Notes: generated by a model not told the origin, from the letters alone. A stretch of DNA of 64,000 bases from Sisyra terminalis (GCA_958496175.1 OY292274.1:47316630-47380629), one strand, 5' to 3'. Positions 10,382 to 22,704 are shown, counted from the first letter of the stretch. Program-made: numbers and translations.

Positions 10382-13184
10382 GGGGAGACAGGGGCTGGTT
10401 GTGACAGGGGTAGGTAGTTACAGTGACCATGGTGGTTAAACAAAGAACCCTAGAAAGACGTTAGAAAGATTCAAATAATCACACAGACACTATCCGGCTT
10501 GTCGCATTAGCCAGTGGCGCCAGCACATTTATGAGAGGAGTACTTACACGTGGTCATCAAAACAGTAGGTAAGTAACATTTTAGTTTTTTCGTAATATTG
10601 GTCTACAAACTCTTTTATTTGAGTGTCGATATTTGTGTGTTGTTAATCACGTGTCGTGATCCTTTCTTTTTGTAATAAACGTACGTTTATACAGTTTTAA
10701 TAATTAGAGTTTTTACTACATAACCTTGAAAGGTCAGTTTTAGCATTGGGGTTACAAGTGACATTTACTCGGGGCAAGTTGTGACTTGTTACAACTTACC
10801 CCGTAATGCTTCTTGTTTACTATTATAATTAGAGCTACACATTTTTTTGTTTCTTATAGGATGAGAACGTATAAAAGAAAAACCGAGCGTGGAAATATTT
10901 CCAAAGAAACTTACGAAAAAGCAGCAACTATTTTAGAGGAGGATAAAACTAATAAAATTCGTGGTATAGCAAAAGACTTCGGGTTATGTCACATGTCGCT
11001 AACAAGATATTTAAAGAAACGGAAAGAAGCAAAAGAAAAGGGAACACCTTTGCAATCTGTCACTGTTAGCTACCAGAAAAATAGACAAGTTTTCAACAAT
11101 GAACAAGAGGTCATTTTGGTGAGTTATTTAATTAAATGTAGCCAAATTTACTATGGATTGACACCAAAAGATGTAAGGCAACTAGCATTTGCTTGTGCTT
11201 TTAAGTACAACATAGTAATGCCGCAATCATGGCTTAGCAATAAAGAAGCAGGAGTTGATTGGCTGACAGCGTTTTTAAAACGGAACTCGTCTTTGTCTAT
11301 AAGATCGCCAGAAGCTACTAGCTTAAGCCGAGCTACGTCATTTAATAAAACAAATGTCGGAATATTTTTTTCCAAATTGGGTGAATTATTGGACCGATAT
11401 AAAATTTCTGTATCACGCATTTGGAATGTAGACGAGACAGGCATAACAACGGCGCAGAAACCTAGAAAAGTTTTGGCTCCAAAAGGATCCAAGCAAGTTG
11501 GTTCCATAACATCAGCAGAAAGAGGCACCCTCGTCACTCTCTGCATAGCTGTAAATGCAGTTGGAAACTCAGTGCCATGTATGTTTATATTTCCACGGAT
11601 TAAATATAGGGACTATTTTGTTCGTGATGGACCTCCAGGCTGCATTGGCGCTGGCAACTCGAGTGGCTGGATGACCGGGGTCGAATTTAGAATATTCATT
11701 AAACATTTCATAGACAATGTGAAACCATCTCCATCTGATCCTGTGCTCTTATTGTTGGACAACCATAGTTCGCATTTGGATATTGAAGTCGTCGAAACAG
11801 CGAAAGAAAACAATGTAATATTGCTGTCCTTTCCACCACATTGCTCTCACAAGCTTCAGCCCTTGGATGTGGGGGTATATGGACCATTGAAAAATTACTG
11901 TGCTAGCCAACAAGATGCTTGGCTCAGAAGCAATCCAGGAAAGACAATGACCATCCACGATATTCCTGCTATATTGAATAAAGCTTTACCCTTGGCGTTG
12001 AATCCTGCTAATATCATCAATGGATTTAAAAAAGCTGGTATTGCACCATTTAATAAGGACAATTTTCAAGATAATGACTATTTGTCTGCTTTTGTTACTG
12101 ACAGACCATTAAGTGAAACTCCTAGTTCGCTTTCTCTTCCTGAGTTGATGGAAGAGGCGCCTGAATCAGTAGATATTGAAGCAGAATGCGAAAACTCTTT
12201 AAAAAACGAATTTAATTTTTCACCCGAGAATGTTTGACCTTACCCAAAAGCAGTGACAAGAACAAACAAATTTAGACGAAAAACTCGCAAATCAGCTATT
12301 TTAACAGATACGCCTGAAAAAAAATCATTGACAGAGGAACAGAACAAGAAAGAAGAAAATGCTTCTAAAAAGATATCTAAGAAAGGGAAATCAACTAGAC
12401 CAGGAATCAATGAGAAAAAAAGGAGGAAAGTTGGTGTGAAGAGAAAGATTTTACAAGACTCTGAATCTGACAAAGAATCCGTGGAGGATGATAATTATTG
12501 CCTGATTTGTTGCGAACCGTTTGATCAGAGTCGAGCTGGTGAGGAGTGGGTACAGTGTGTTGTTTGTAAAAAATGGTCTCACGTAAAATGTGCTAAAGGA
12601 AATACTTTATCCTACACATGTTTAAATTGTGAAAGCGATTATTCAGAGTAGGTATAGTAACTAAACTGTTCATGAGATTTTAAGATCTGATAGTTTTAAA
12701 AAGAATAAGTTATTTGTTTGTTTTTTTTTTTTTTTGTTGGATGTTATCTATATTTTCATTAAGTTTTTGTTTAAGAAATTTATAATTACAGGCATAAGAC
12801 TAAAAATAATTATTTACAGCGAACATTTAAATTTTGTTAATGAGACAAAAGACTGTTCTAGATAGACATTGTGATTGATTTAATATTAAAACTGTGATTA
12901 TTCTTAATAAAAAATATTATATAACGTTTGGTTTTCAGTGTTACTTTTTGCCCCTTATCGTGTAACAACCAGCCCCCTGACACGGGGCTAAAAGTTACAC
13001 GTCTCTCTATCCAGATTAAATTAATTTGTGTCACTTTCAACACTCCGATACCTACAATTGTTTTTTAATAAAAAACTCGAATAATTACTCAATCAAAAAA
13101 ACTTATTTTCTGGTAAAAAAATCAAATATTTTCAAAATTATGACAAAATATTAAAAAAATGTCAGAACCAACCCCAGTCTCCCC
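10382..13184 (+). mobile_element. pogo-group DNA transposon with PHD finger, nearly intact
   Basis: This is a 2803-bp element bounded by TA target duplications (10380-10381 and 13185-13186). Its roughly 27-bp inverted repeats read GGGGAGACAGGGGCTGG at the left and GGGGAGACTGGGGTTGG at the right. It contains one transposase gene with a 5'-UTR intron (donor CAGTAG/GTAAGT at 10568/10569, acceptor TTCTTATAG ending 10859) and a downstream AATAAA near 12907. Several internal segments repeat parts of the terminal motif. The integrity of ends and frame suggests a recent insertion, apart from one premature stop. Confidence 0.9.
10861..12651 (+). pseudogene. pogo/Tigger-like transposase with C-terminal PHD finger, one in-frame stop
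   Basis: The transposase cuts and pastes its own element in the nucleus. I chose the ATG at 10861 because a splice acceptor lies directly before it; the upstream in-frame ATG at 10813 falls inside the intron. Domains: a Psq-type helix-turn-helix at residues 31-54 (KIRGIAKDFGLCHMSLTRYL), a DDE integrase-like core with WNVDETG (D191), LLLDNHSSH (D300) and LQPLDVGVYGPLK (D336), then a Lys-rich linker and a PHD-type zinc finger near residues 547-592 (CLICCEPF, WVQCVVCKKWSH, CLNC). The frame runs 596 codons but codon 459 (12235-12237) is TGA, just before PYPKA. A CGA-to-TGA transition would explain it. Either the copy is dead, or a 458-aa protein lacking the PHD finger is made. Confidence 0.88.
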
Positions 13185-13186
13185 TA

Positions 13187-16100
13187 CTTTAAATGACAAG
13201 TCGCACTAAAAGCTATAGCCAGCGCCGTCTACGGTGGCACAAGTTATAGAAGTCTCTCTTCTCTGATATGTGCAATTGAAGCATTCGAAGCAAGTAAAAT
13301 GTAAGCACGTGTTTCAAGCGCTTATTTGTGTAGGCTGGCGCTTATCGGTACTAAAATTCCAACTGTTAAGTCACTATAAAAACTGTACCCACGTAGACGG
13401 TGCTTTGTACGCTACACTAGATTTTTTTCTATTTGGCACCATATGCCATAATCCGACTAATACATTCAGTGCGACTTACGCTCCTGTGCAAGAGCCGCAT
13501 TAAAGAATCCAAAGAGCCGCATGCAACTCCGAGGCCTCACTTTCTTCCACCCTGTCTGACGCAATGAAAATAAGTTTATTTAGGTATATCTTTGAAAAAA
13601 ATGTAAAAATTACTTTTGTGTGTATCCAAATGAGATTTAATTAGGTATTCGTAGACCAGTTAAAGAAAGTTTTAGTTAAGATTAGTGTATTTCAATGAAA
13701 TGCGATATTCAAAACTAAATGCTGTATCCAATTTAAAAGTAAAATTATACCTTTTTATGATTTATCGCGTTTAACATTTGTGCAATGCATACGTTTTATT
13801 GCACCAAACATACACAAAATAATTGAAAAATATGTTTAAACTGAGTAATTTCATCAATACAGGACTGAAGTAAAGGACATTAATGACCTCAAACTAGTAA
13901 TGTATTAAAATGTTTGTATTGATTTTATTTAATTTTTTATTTATTAACAATTCTTTTATATCATCGTACGATGTTTCATTTCTTTCGAGACTTCTTCAGG
14001 TACTCGATAACGAATTATTAATTGTCAATACTAAGCCTAAAATTCACAAGAACTGTAAACAACAAATAGTATAACATAAAACATCGTTTCATCGTCGAAA
14101 TAATACAAAATTAAATTAAAATAATATTAAAGAATTATTAAAAAATTAAAAAAAAAAACAGTCTTTTTAATCCAAGTACCCATAAATACCAACATTTGAT
14201 TATAATTTTGGATATGAATAGAGTAAATCATCTAGTAATGTATATTAGTCAACTTAGTATTTTAAATAAATAGCTAGTTTGTAAGGTTTCAAACTGTTTA
14301 ATCACAATGGGTAAATTGGTAATTGAATGGGAAAACTGAAGAGAAAATATTTTTGGTAGGTAAAATGAGCTGAAAACAAAAATAGACCGAAACAGGAGAA
14401 GAAAATGACGGACCGAGACATCATGAGTCAAGGAATTTGCTGAAATGTTTTGAATATTTTAGGATGTTAAATTAAGTATTGATATGAAAAAAAGGCATTA
14501 AGTTGAATTATAAAATATTCAAATTAAGAATATTATAGAGAAAAGAAAACAGCTTTTGTGAATTATTAAAAACGCAAAAAAAATATGAAGAATTCATGTT
14601 TTGAATGTCTCTACATTTTCTATTGAAGATATGTAGAGACAAACATCGCTGAAATATTCAGCAAAACCGAACCTCGTTAGTTTGAAAACAACAGTAAAAC
14701 GTTATTGGCTCAAATCGACACGAAACGGTTATAGTTTTCAATTTATTCTTACGTAGAGTCTGAATGCGAGGAGATAATGATTTTGCAAAGAAATCCAAAT
14801 TGCAATAAAACCAACTCGCAACACACAGCACTGTTCAGCCATTAGTATAACGCGCATTTTTCTCTTCTTCCTCTCAAATATCAATATTTCTCTAATACAC
14901 AAATGGTTGCAAATCAATGTGCTCGTTGGACGTACAATAGAACTCGTTAGCTATTATAGTTATTGGTGCAGTTTCTTCTCGAATATTACCCGACAGACAG
15001 ACAGACACTCGCGAGCATTCAACGCTCCTGGAAGTTGAAATGTACGAGAAATGCAAATCAAAAACACTTAAATTGCCATAGTTACTCAATTTTTTTATAT
15101 TACCAGGTGCTCGTTTAATTTCCTAGTTCTCATTTGTTTAAAACTAATCTTGAAAACATTTTGAGATCATTTATAAGTAGATCATATTCATAATTTAATT
15201 TAATTTTTTAATCGATAAGGAATATTATTAATATATACAAAAAACAGTTTTTAGTTATGATAAACTTGTATTTTGGTAGAAAAAAAGTTTTAAGTTTAAT
15301 GAACAAATAAGAGTCCGAAAACGAAAAGTGTGCTTATAAGTCTTCTGTGACGTCACAGTACGCATCAGTACGTATATTGAAACCGAGATACAAACAGGTC
15401 ATTGAGCGGTTGCAAGTAATAATAAACACAATTTTGACATTTTCATAATTGGGATTTTGAAAAAAAAAATATTGATTTTTTTCATGTATTTTAAAACTTT
15501 ATTATTAACAATATTGATATTTAATGCAAAAAACTTAAAAAAAAATATTTTCAATTAATTATAAACGATTAAAAATTGATAAAATTTAAAAAAAAATCAC
15601 GTGACTATAAACGCGCCATGAGTGGTCACCATAGTTGTGACGTCATAATGTTATAGCTATTTAATAACAGTACAGCTATTACACGTGACTAGACAATAAT
15701 ATTGAAAATTTATTGCTAAAAAACGAGTCGTTGGTTGATTCCAATTAGCTATGTGTGATAAAGGATTTATAAAGTTTGCCATCTTGGGGAACATTTAAAA
15801 ACATTTTGTTAGGAGTTGTTTTTGTAGTATTCGTACATAATGGTACAAAACAAGAACGATAACTTTTAAGGTTCGACATTTTCAATATAAATTTCAATAT
15901 TTAACAATCACAACAGAATTAAATCAATCAAAACAGTGCACTTATTATTTCTGTATCAACTGCAATGAGTGACAACTAACGTTAGGACGTCACACGCGCT
16001 CGGGTTTGTTCGGGAGCTGTCGGCGTGTCTTCGGTACTAGATTCAAAAATTAATTTTTATTTTGAAATAACTTTTAAATTATTGCGAAAAAAAAAACAAA

Positions 16101-16273
16101 AAATAGTTTTGCTATAAAACTTATATATGATCATTCCATTTATCACAAAAAAAAAAATTTTCACAAACCCAATTCTTCGTCATGAAAAACATTTTAATAC
16201 CCAAAAAATTTCTATTGATTTTTTCCTTCGCAATAGAGGTAGTGTAGATTGTAAATTGTTTAAATCATTTGCA
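13187..16273. other. AT-rich stretch with hAT-like scrap, short hairpin and CRE-type palindromes
   Basis: No gene was recognised. At about 13490-13545 repeated GAGCCGCAT and ACTCCGAGG motifs resemble a hAT terminal region. A perfect 11-bp stem, TGTCTCTACAT with its inverse, spans 14606-14641. Cyclic-AMP-response-type TGACGTCA sites occur at 15348-15355 and 15638-15645, and a partial one at 15987-15992. Long A/T runs make up much of the rest. Confidence 0.4.
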
Positions 16274-16480
16274 TAATCAATTAATGGATAATAATATATA
16301 TCCTATGGCTCAATTTCTTCTTTATTACGACGCGTTTCAATAGTTTTTGGCTATCATCAGGTAATGATTATTTTGTCAATTGTAAACAAATTTCATATAG
16401 GTTGTTTCGTTGTTGAAACGCGTCGTAATAAAGAAGAAATTGAGTCATAAGACATATATTATTATCCATTAATTTATTAA
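16274..16480. mobile_element. Foldback MITE with about 68-bp arms
   Basis: The left arm 16274-16340 and right arm 16413-16480 are near-perfect inverted copies; both contain TTCTTCTTTATTACGACGCG, and the outer part has ATGGATAATAATATAT. The loop of about 72 bp has TATCATCAGGTAATGA. There is no reading frame. Confidence 0.75.
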
Positions 16481-16958
16481 TTGTGACTCGGAAATAAATA
16501 GAATACTTATCAATGTTAAATTTGCATAGTGATTAAACGATTCAAATAATCTTTTCCTTTGTGTTAAAGTACATAAGTCATAGGAAAACATCCATGGAAT
16601 TTTGAAAAATTATACGTGACGTCATCTTAATGTCGGGCCAATAGATTGTTTTAGGCATTTTGAATTTAATACTCTTTTGCATTTTTAAATAACTATTTTT
16701 TTAATTTTATTAAGTAAGGTTAAAACTAACAGCTACGTCATACTTTGGAATTAGTTAAGAACATTTTTGTAACATAAAATTGTTTTTGGATTATATGCAT
16801 TAGGTCTATTGTAGTTGATTATTTAGAGCAGGGAATGAGCTATAGAAGTATCGTATCTTAGGCATATGGAGAAGAATATAGTTAAAATATTTAATATACC
16901 TACCTGAAGTATTTGTATTTTCATTTTTTTCTTCGGCCCTGTAAAAATATGAAATCAA
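16481..16958. other. Non-coding stretch
   Basis: No feature except a further TGACGTCA site at 16617-16624, in the motif ACGTGACGTCATC. Confidence 0.4.
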
Positions 16959-17150
16959 CTGGCAAATGAGTGGTCAATAAGGCCCTTGTAAGCTGCAAGA
17001 ACATGGGTTCAAATCTCATAACAAGCAAATTTTCAATATTAATCGGATAACGAATTATTAATACCCTTAGAGGTTTTAGTTTAGAGGTTAGTTTAGAGGT
17101 CGATAGAGGTTTTAGTAGTAACAATATGATGATAAATATTTATTGAAAAA
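16959..17150 (+). mobile_element. tRNA-derived SINE, copy 1
   Basis: A polymerase III A-box-like TGGTCAATAAGG (16971-16982) and a B-box-like GGTTCAAATC (17006-17015) lie at tRNA-like spacing. They are followed by a body (AAGCAAATTTTCAATATTAATCGG...) that also occurs in the copies at 17631 and 27876-28041. The 3' part near 17060-17108 repeats TTTTAGTTTAGAGGT. It is diverged. Confidence 0.6.
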
Positions 17151-17630
17151 TGTAGTTTTATAACATCAAAGGGCATATAATATAGGGATTTCACTTATTA
17201 TAAATTGTAGATGTTGGATTTTGAAGTGAATATGTGAAACTACATGAGATACATGTGCTCAGATACACTACACGAAATTTTATCCTGATCTCTATCATGT
17301 GCACCACTAACTGCAAAATTCGTTCAAAATGTCAAAAAATTTCATTCCTTTATTAGCATATTTACTGAAATTATTACTCATCTTTTTTTTTTTTTTTGAA
17401 TGACTCCAAATAAAGGTGAAGTAGCCGTATTTTTTGTATAGTTTTATTCCATTTGTATTTGTTTAACAGAGAAAAGGAAACTATAACAATATAAAATAAT
17501 ATTTGCTTTGTGTAAAGCCTTGATAAGGAAGGTCAAATCGACACAAACATTCCCAGTAGCCAGTTTAAGCGTTAAAGGAAGGTAAAATCAATAAAATCAT
17601 CAGTAAACGAACCTAAAAATTAAGCATACT
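17151..17630. other. Non-coding stretch between SINE copies
   Basis: No feature beyond a T-run at 17383-17397. Confidence 0.4.
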
Positions 17631-17797
17631 GGTGACTGAGTGGTCTAGGTGGCCACTTTAAAGCTGGTAGGTGTTGGGTTCGATCCTCGTATTGAGCAAA
17701 TTTTGATCTTTATCGATTACGGATTTTATTAACTCAGACGTCGCTAAGGACCTTCATAGTTATAAAACGACAGTGAATATTAATTAGAAAAAAATAG
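17631..17797 (+). mobile_element. tRNA-derived SINE, copy 2
   Basis: The clearest copy of the family. The A box is TGGTCTAGGTGG (17641-17652) and the B box GGTTCGATCC (17677-17686). A shared body follows (TTTTGATCTTTATCGATTAC, TTATTAACTCAGA), and it ends in an A-rich tail near 17790. The head looks Ser/Leu-tRNA-like but cannot fold as a real tRNA, because no matching acceptor stem is present. Confidence 0.7.
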
Positions 17798-18809
17798 ACA
17801 TGAAAATTTTTATTTTGTTTTATTTTAATAAATAACTTACATGATTTTGGTTAGTTTCATTTAAATATGAAATTACAATTAATACAAATTGTCACATATT
17901 TTTTATGTGGATAATCTTTTTATTGTTTCAATTTCATATAATTTATAATTATTTATATACACACACAAAGAATGGTAAACTTATACTTCAAACAAAAATA
18001 ACAATTATTATGAATTCAAATAAGTTACACAAAATTTTATAAATATTTTAACTTACAAACAAATGAGGTGAATTAAAGTAAATTGTTGTTGCTTCTTTAT
18101 AGGGAGTAGTGTGAAAAAGACGGAAAGTTTTATCTAGTTAATATTAAAGTAGACTGTAACGTCAAAGAAAATATTTGTTACAAAATAATAATGAAAGAAA
18201 GAATACAGAAAAATAGTTTAAAAGGAATATTATCGGTGAAATTCAAATGGAACAATTGTTTCGTAAGTTGTAAGTTTAATTAAATTTTTTATCAACAGAA
18301 AGTAGAAATCAATTGTTGGAAAGGTCGAAAAACAGAAAAGGCTTGAAACGACAAAAAATTGTTATAAATAGACGTTGCTAGTCAAATAAAAAGAGAAAAA
18401 AACGACATATTTCTTGAAAAAAAAACGTTGAAAGTGGTATTGTAGATTTTCCTCTAATAAAGAACGGAGAAAATCTTTAATAAAATTGTATATTATATGA
18501 AAAACCTAGATATGTATTTGTGTATTAGGTGAAGCATGTTGAGCTTTTCTTGTGATCGACTTTTTATATTATTGGAATAATTAAGCTCTTTTAACAAGTC
18601 CTATTGTCGTTTTTTTCATGGTTTTCTCGTCTTTGATAGAGAACAGAAATAAACGTTAAAGTTGAAGTTGAAGTGAATTTAAGTAGAATTTTTCTTGCGT
18701 TTGAAAATTTGAATAGTTTGAGTATTCTAATTGGAAGTGAAGTGAGTTTTTCTAAAGATTTAAAGCTTTGTTGGGGCAGGAGCATTGTTGGTTTTGCAGT
18801 TGGGGATAT
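17798..18809. other. AT-rich stretch downstream of the candidate small-protein gene
   Basis: Nothing coding is supported. If the minus-strand gene at 18810-19388 is real, its 3' untranslated region would begin here; a minus-strand ATTAAA occurs near 18475. Confidence 0.35.
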
Positions 18810-19388
18810 TTAATGTTCGTAAACAATTTTATATGTCCCAAAAGGTTTATTATTATGTAAATTGTTTGATGCGGTGTAAGAGTAGAAACCGTATGGCGAT
18901 CCGGCAAATCTGGGAAGATATTTCCCGTAGTGCGATAGGAGAAGTTCAACGAAAGGATTTGTTGGCTCGTGTTCCAACGAATTACGACCGACAAGTGAAT
19001 TTTGATATCTGCCAAGTTTCAGCAAACTATTCAGAACCAAAGCGCTTAATAATGGCGTGTATTTCATCGTTTCAATTCGTTGCCATTGGAATGGGGGTGA
19101 GGCCGACGACGCTGGCAAAGTGTTTGCTAAAATTTGAAGTTGAAAATTCGAGTCTCATTTGTGCAATTTCGGGTGTTTACCTTCAACGGTGTGCGGCTCA
19201 TGAATAGGAATCGGTGCTATTCCATAGGGATACATCGGCTTTGATGTCTTGAGATTGGCGTTAAACAATTCAATCTTCGGAGAGTGAATTGTCGCTGATT
19301 GATTCAAATCAAATGAACGGGACTCGAGATTGGGAACGAGACTGGTACTTTTTTTCAATCCAAATACAAACGTTTCTAACACTATACA
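18810..19388 (-). CDS. Candidate two-exon small protein, unrecognised (5' end missing)
   Basis: On the minus strand, exon A (19388-19181) follows a good acceptor (TTTTGGTTTCAG) and ends at a donor, GTTGAAG followed by GTAAAC. Exon B (19126-18810) follows AAATTTTAG and ends at TAA. The 54-bp intron (19180-19127) has phase 1, and the open frame continues across it. Together they encode about 174 residues. Exon A includes KTSKPMYPYGIAPIPIHEP. Exon B includes LLLSHYGKYLPRFAGSPYG and ends ASNNLHNNKPFGTYKIVYEH. The tail is rich in Tyr, Gly, Asn and Pro, as in small secreted or cuticle-associated proteins, but no family is recognised. The start and any signal peptide would be in an upstream exon not found. 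Base composition is clearly richer in G/C than the flanks. A competing plus-strand frame (18785-19207, 140 codons) has no splice support. Confidence 0.42.
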
Positions 19389-22300
19389 CTGAAACCAAAA
19401 ATTTAATATTTAAATACGTTAAATGTAATTTTAGCTTTATAAAACACGTACAAAATCAAAAATATTTAATCTTGTATCATTGAAAGCGACTGTTAAATGA
19501 TCAATATTTACGCCAATAAATCGGATCATAGTGAAAGATTATGCAATAAATTGAACTAATAAAGAAAAGTTTGATTTCTATTTCAAGTAGATATTACTAT
19601 GTTTGTGGACGATACTGAATATTGCAGAACTGAATCATTTCTTGATAATCGCTGATTTGTACGGTATTATATTTCGCATGATAATATTCCATTTTTACTT
19701 CGCTTCTATTACCTCTGTTGTTAATTTGTATGGAGCTTTTAAACAAATTTTTCATCATTAGACATTGTCATTAGAAAATAAGGTAATGAAAATCGTAAGC
19801 TATCTGGTGTACACCAAAGGGAGGAGGACCCCATATTATCAAATTGTTAGCAGAATTGCATCCCTCGTTTTGATGCACGATTAGGTAGCATATGGTTCTT
19901 ATTAATTGGGTAATATCGCCTTAATATCGATGGTACAATCGGTACAAAGATTCGGTTCATAAATTCATTTTTTACCTTTTTAGTGTATTTTATCAATAGA
20001 GGTGTAGTTTTAATTTTTTTTTTAGAATTCTTAATTTCATTTTTAATAAATTAAAGATTCTAATTAAAAACATACTATTGTTTTAAAAATTGTTTAGTTC
20101 AGAAATTTCAAGTTCACTTAACGAGCTTTGATCTTTGCTATCATTCTTCTTATCTTTTCCTTAGTGATATTTAGTGCTTTAGTTTTAAATTTTCTATGGT
20201 CGACTTTGAGATTGCAGCTCAAAATTCTTTTTCCAAATCTTAAAAATAATATCTAAAAAAGCCCCGTGATCATGATAATTAGATTCATGCTCAAACAAAA
20301 AGTGAATCCGTAAGTTATAATTTGAAATGAGCAGAACTAAATTTTTCACAGACGTCTTACTCGAAAATGGGTCAAAATTTCTATTCCTTTGGATCATTAA
20401 AGGAAACGTAATGTTGAAAGATGTAGGCAGTATAGGTTAACATCCCCCAGCAGCTTAAAAACGGGTTAAATCAGGATCGTTATTATAAATACTCTGGTGT
20501 AATAATTATTCAATTTTTGATCGGCTAAGTCGTGGTTAGCGCAGTGGTTTTTTATTATATTATCTTATGTAATATGTCGACTTAACGTATTTTGCTGTAT
20601 GTAGTTTTTGAATTAATTTATGGTGTTATCAATGATATCTATCACTTATAGAAAATATTTTTTAAACCAGTCAAGAAATTTATTTTTAATACATTTTCTT
20701 TGACGATTTCCCGAGGTCTAATAGGAACCAAAGATCTTTACCATTAAATCATTTAAGTTTTTGAACTGTAGAATCAGTAGAAAAGTAGGAATTTTGACTA
20801 GTACCGAATTTACCTTAAGGAGGGCTTGTGATACACAAATTTTACAAGAGCTTATTTATGAAACGAAAAAATACTTTGCAAAATATAAATTTGTAATTTT
20901 TACGTAGTAAAGGCCTGTGGTATTTAGTCTATAGAGTCTATTCCCTAAATTTGGAACTGCAGTCGACTCTGACGACTGGAAAACACTTAATTTTGAAGAT
21001 TTCAAATTAAAATGATGGGGTTAAAAGATTTTCTATTTACACTCTGGCAAAGTTCCTAATTCAAACTCGTGAGAGATGGTCACAATTTTTTTTTAAATCA
21101 TAATTTGTAACTTACAACTACCAAGAAGGTACGCATTTTGATGATCAGTTCCTTAAGAAAAAGAAGAAAATTTCGTAATAATCAAGTTTCCACTTTTTTT
21201 CACTTGCAACACTTTTTAACTTTCAAAAACTTTTTTTTAAAAAAATCAATTTTTCCACATGAAACAACAACGTGAACATTTCGTTTTGTACTTGCTTCTT
21301 TCCTTCTGGAAAATTAAAACACAAATGAACGCTTTTCTTCGAAAAATTGAGAAAGTTTTAAAAATTAAACTGATTACAAACGCTGGTGTATGTTAAATGG
21401 ACATTGAATCGGGAAAAACTTTTAATGGAAAATCGTTGTTAACGCATTTTTTCGCTAGTAATTAGAGCCAATGTGAAAGTTGTAAGATGTTAATTATTGT
21501 ACGTGTGTTAAAGATTTGCGATAAAGCCGTGGTTTATCGTTGAAATGTTTTAATTTAATTGTCGCAGTTTTACGTAAAACGGAATTAGTTCGTTATAATC
21601 GCTTTGTACCACTTAGAATGAACAAAGAACGTGATAATGCAATTTGGAAATTTGATTGTAGACAAGGGTGTTTCGTCTTTTAAGTAAATTGAAAGAAAAT
21701 TATGTAAAATTGGGGAAGAAGAAAATGAAATTTGGTATAATCAAATTCTTGTAAGGAACCGTTGAAGGTTTAATTTAAAAAAATATAATTATTAATTTTC
21801 AAAATTGTTTTACCGTAGCGACATCTATTAGTCTGGTTTTAATACTTTAAGCTTTTCAAATAAATTCTTATCTTTGCTAAAAGTATTTTTCTAGTAAGGC
21901 TAGAAAGTAAATCTAAATAATTTAAAGTAACCATTTCTTAAAATCATTACTTCATATCCTTTTTGATTAAATTATTACAAGAAAATATTTAAATTCATGC
22001 GATATTTTCTAGATCCGAATAACCCAAATAGTGTGGCTATAAGTTCTTTAATGATTTCACCCAAATCGACAAAGAAATAGATCCTAATATATGAAGAACT
22101 AATAAGTTATCGATACACTTGAGGATAAAAGATATGATTCCCTAAAGATATTTCAAAAAGAACCAATTTTAAATATCATCTGAATAATTAACCTTTTCTT
22201 ATTTTAGATAGAGAGATCTTTAAAAATAATAATAACTAATTAATAATCTAAAAAATCTAATCTTAAAGGTCCAAAATTTGAATTTCGCTAACTCATTTTT

Positions 22301-22592
22301 TTTACTAAAAATATTTTGGCAGGTCTTAAAAATAATTTATCGCTGTAATGTAAGTAATGTCTACATTCAAATTCATAATTGTTTTTTCTTATTTTGATAA
22401 CAATTCATTGTTGAATTTCAGAAAAAAAAAAATACAAATCACTGAAATAGAAAAAGAGTTGGAAATTTCTTTAGAAATAGGAATAATCTAAAACAAGTAA
22501 GAAAGGAAACGAAAGAAATTTACCAGGATGGAAATTAAATAAGAAAAACACTAACATTTTTTTTTGTAAATTAAAAATCGTAAAGTTAATCT
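19389..22592. other. AT-rich intergenic DNA
   Basis: No exon or element could be supported. A tRNA-like fragment with TCGTGGTTAGCGCAGTGG lies at about 20529-20547 (A-box-like only, without a B box), so it may be a SINE stub. No missing upstream exon of the minus-strand candidate gene was identified with confidence. Confidence 0.4.
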
Positions 22593-22598
22593 TTTATT
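22593..22598 (-). other. Poly(A) signal of the first GST gene
   Basis: AATAAA on the minus strand, about 107 nt beyond the stop codon at 22705. Confidence 0.6.
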
Positions 22599-22704
22599 AA
22601 ACAAATAAATTTAAAAAACAAATAAAGAAATTATAAAATACTGAATGGAAAAGCATACAATTTGGAAAAAAAATTTGTTCAAAAAATCAAAGTTGGCTTC
22701 GAAT

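Noticed and set aside
10813..10860. Upstream ATG in frame with the pogo-group transposase
   Set aside because: It falls inside a well-defined 5'-UTR intron whose acceptor ends at 10859. The ATG at 10861 is a better start.
14606..14641. Perfect 11-bp hairpin considered as a transcription terminator or microRNA
   Set aside because: Too short for a pre-miRNA, and bacterial-type terminators do not apply in this genome. It is left as a chance or regulatory hairpin.
17641..17690. A tRNA gene, suggested by A and B boxes
   Set aside because: No acceptor or anticodon stem can be formed, and the same body recurs in other copies, so it is a SINE.
18785..19207. Plus-strand 140-codon frame overlapping the candidate two-exon gene
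   Set aside because: It has no splice support, and its openness is explained by the GC-richer composition. The minus-strand model has matching splice sites and a continuous frame.
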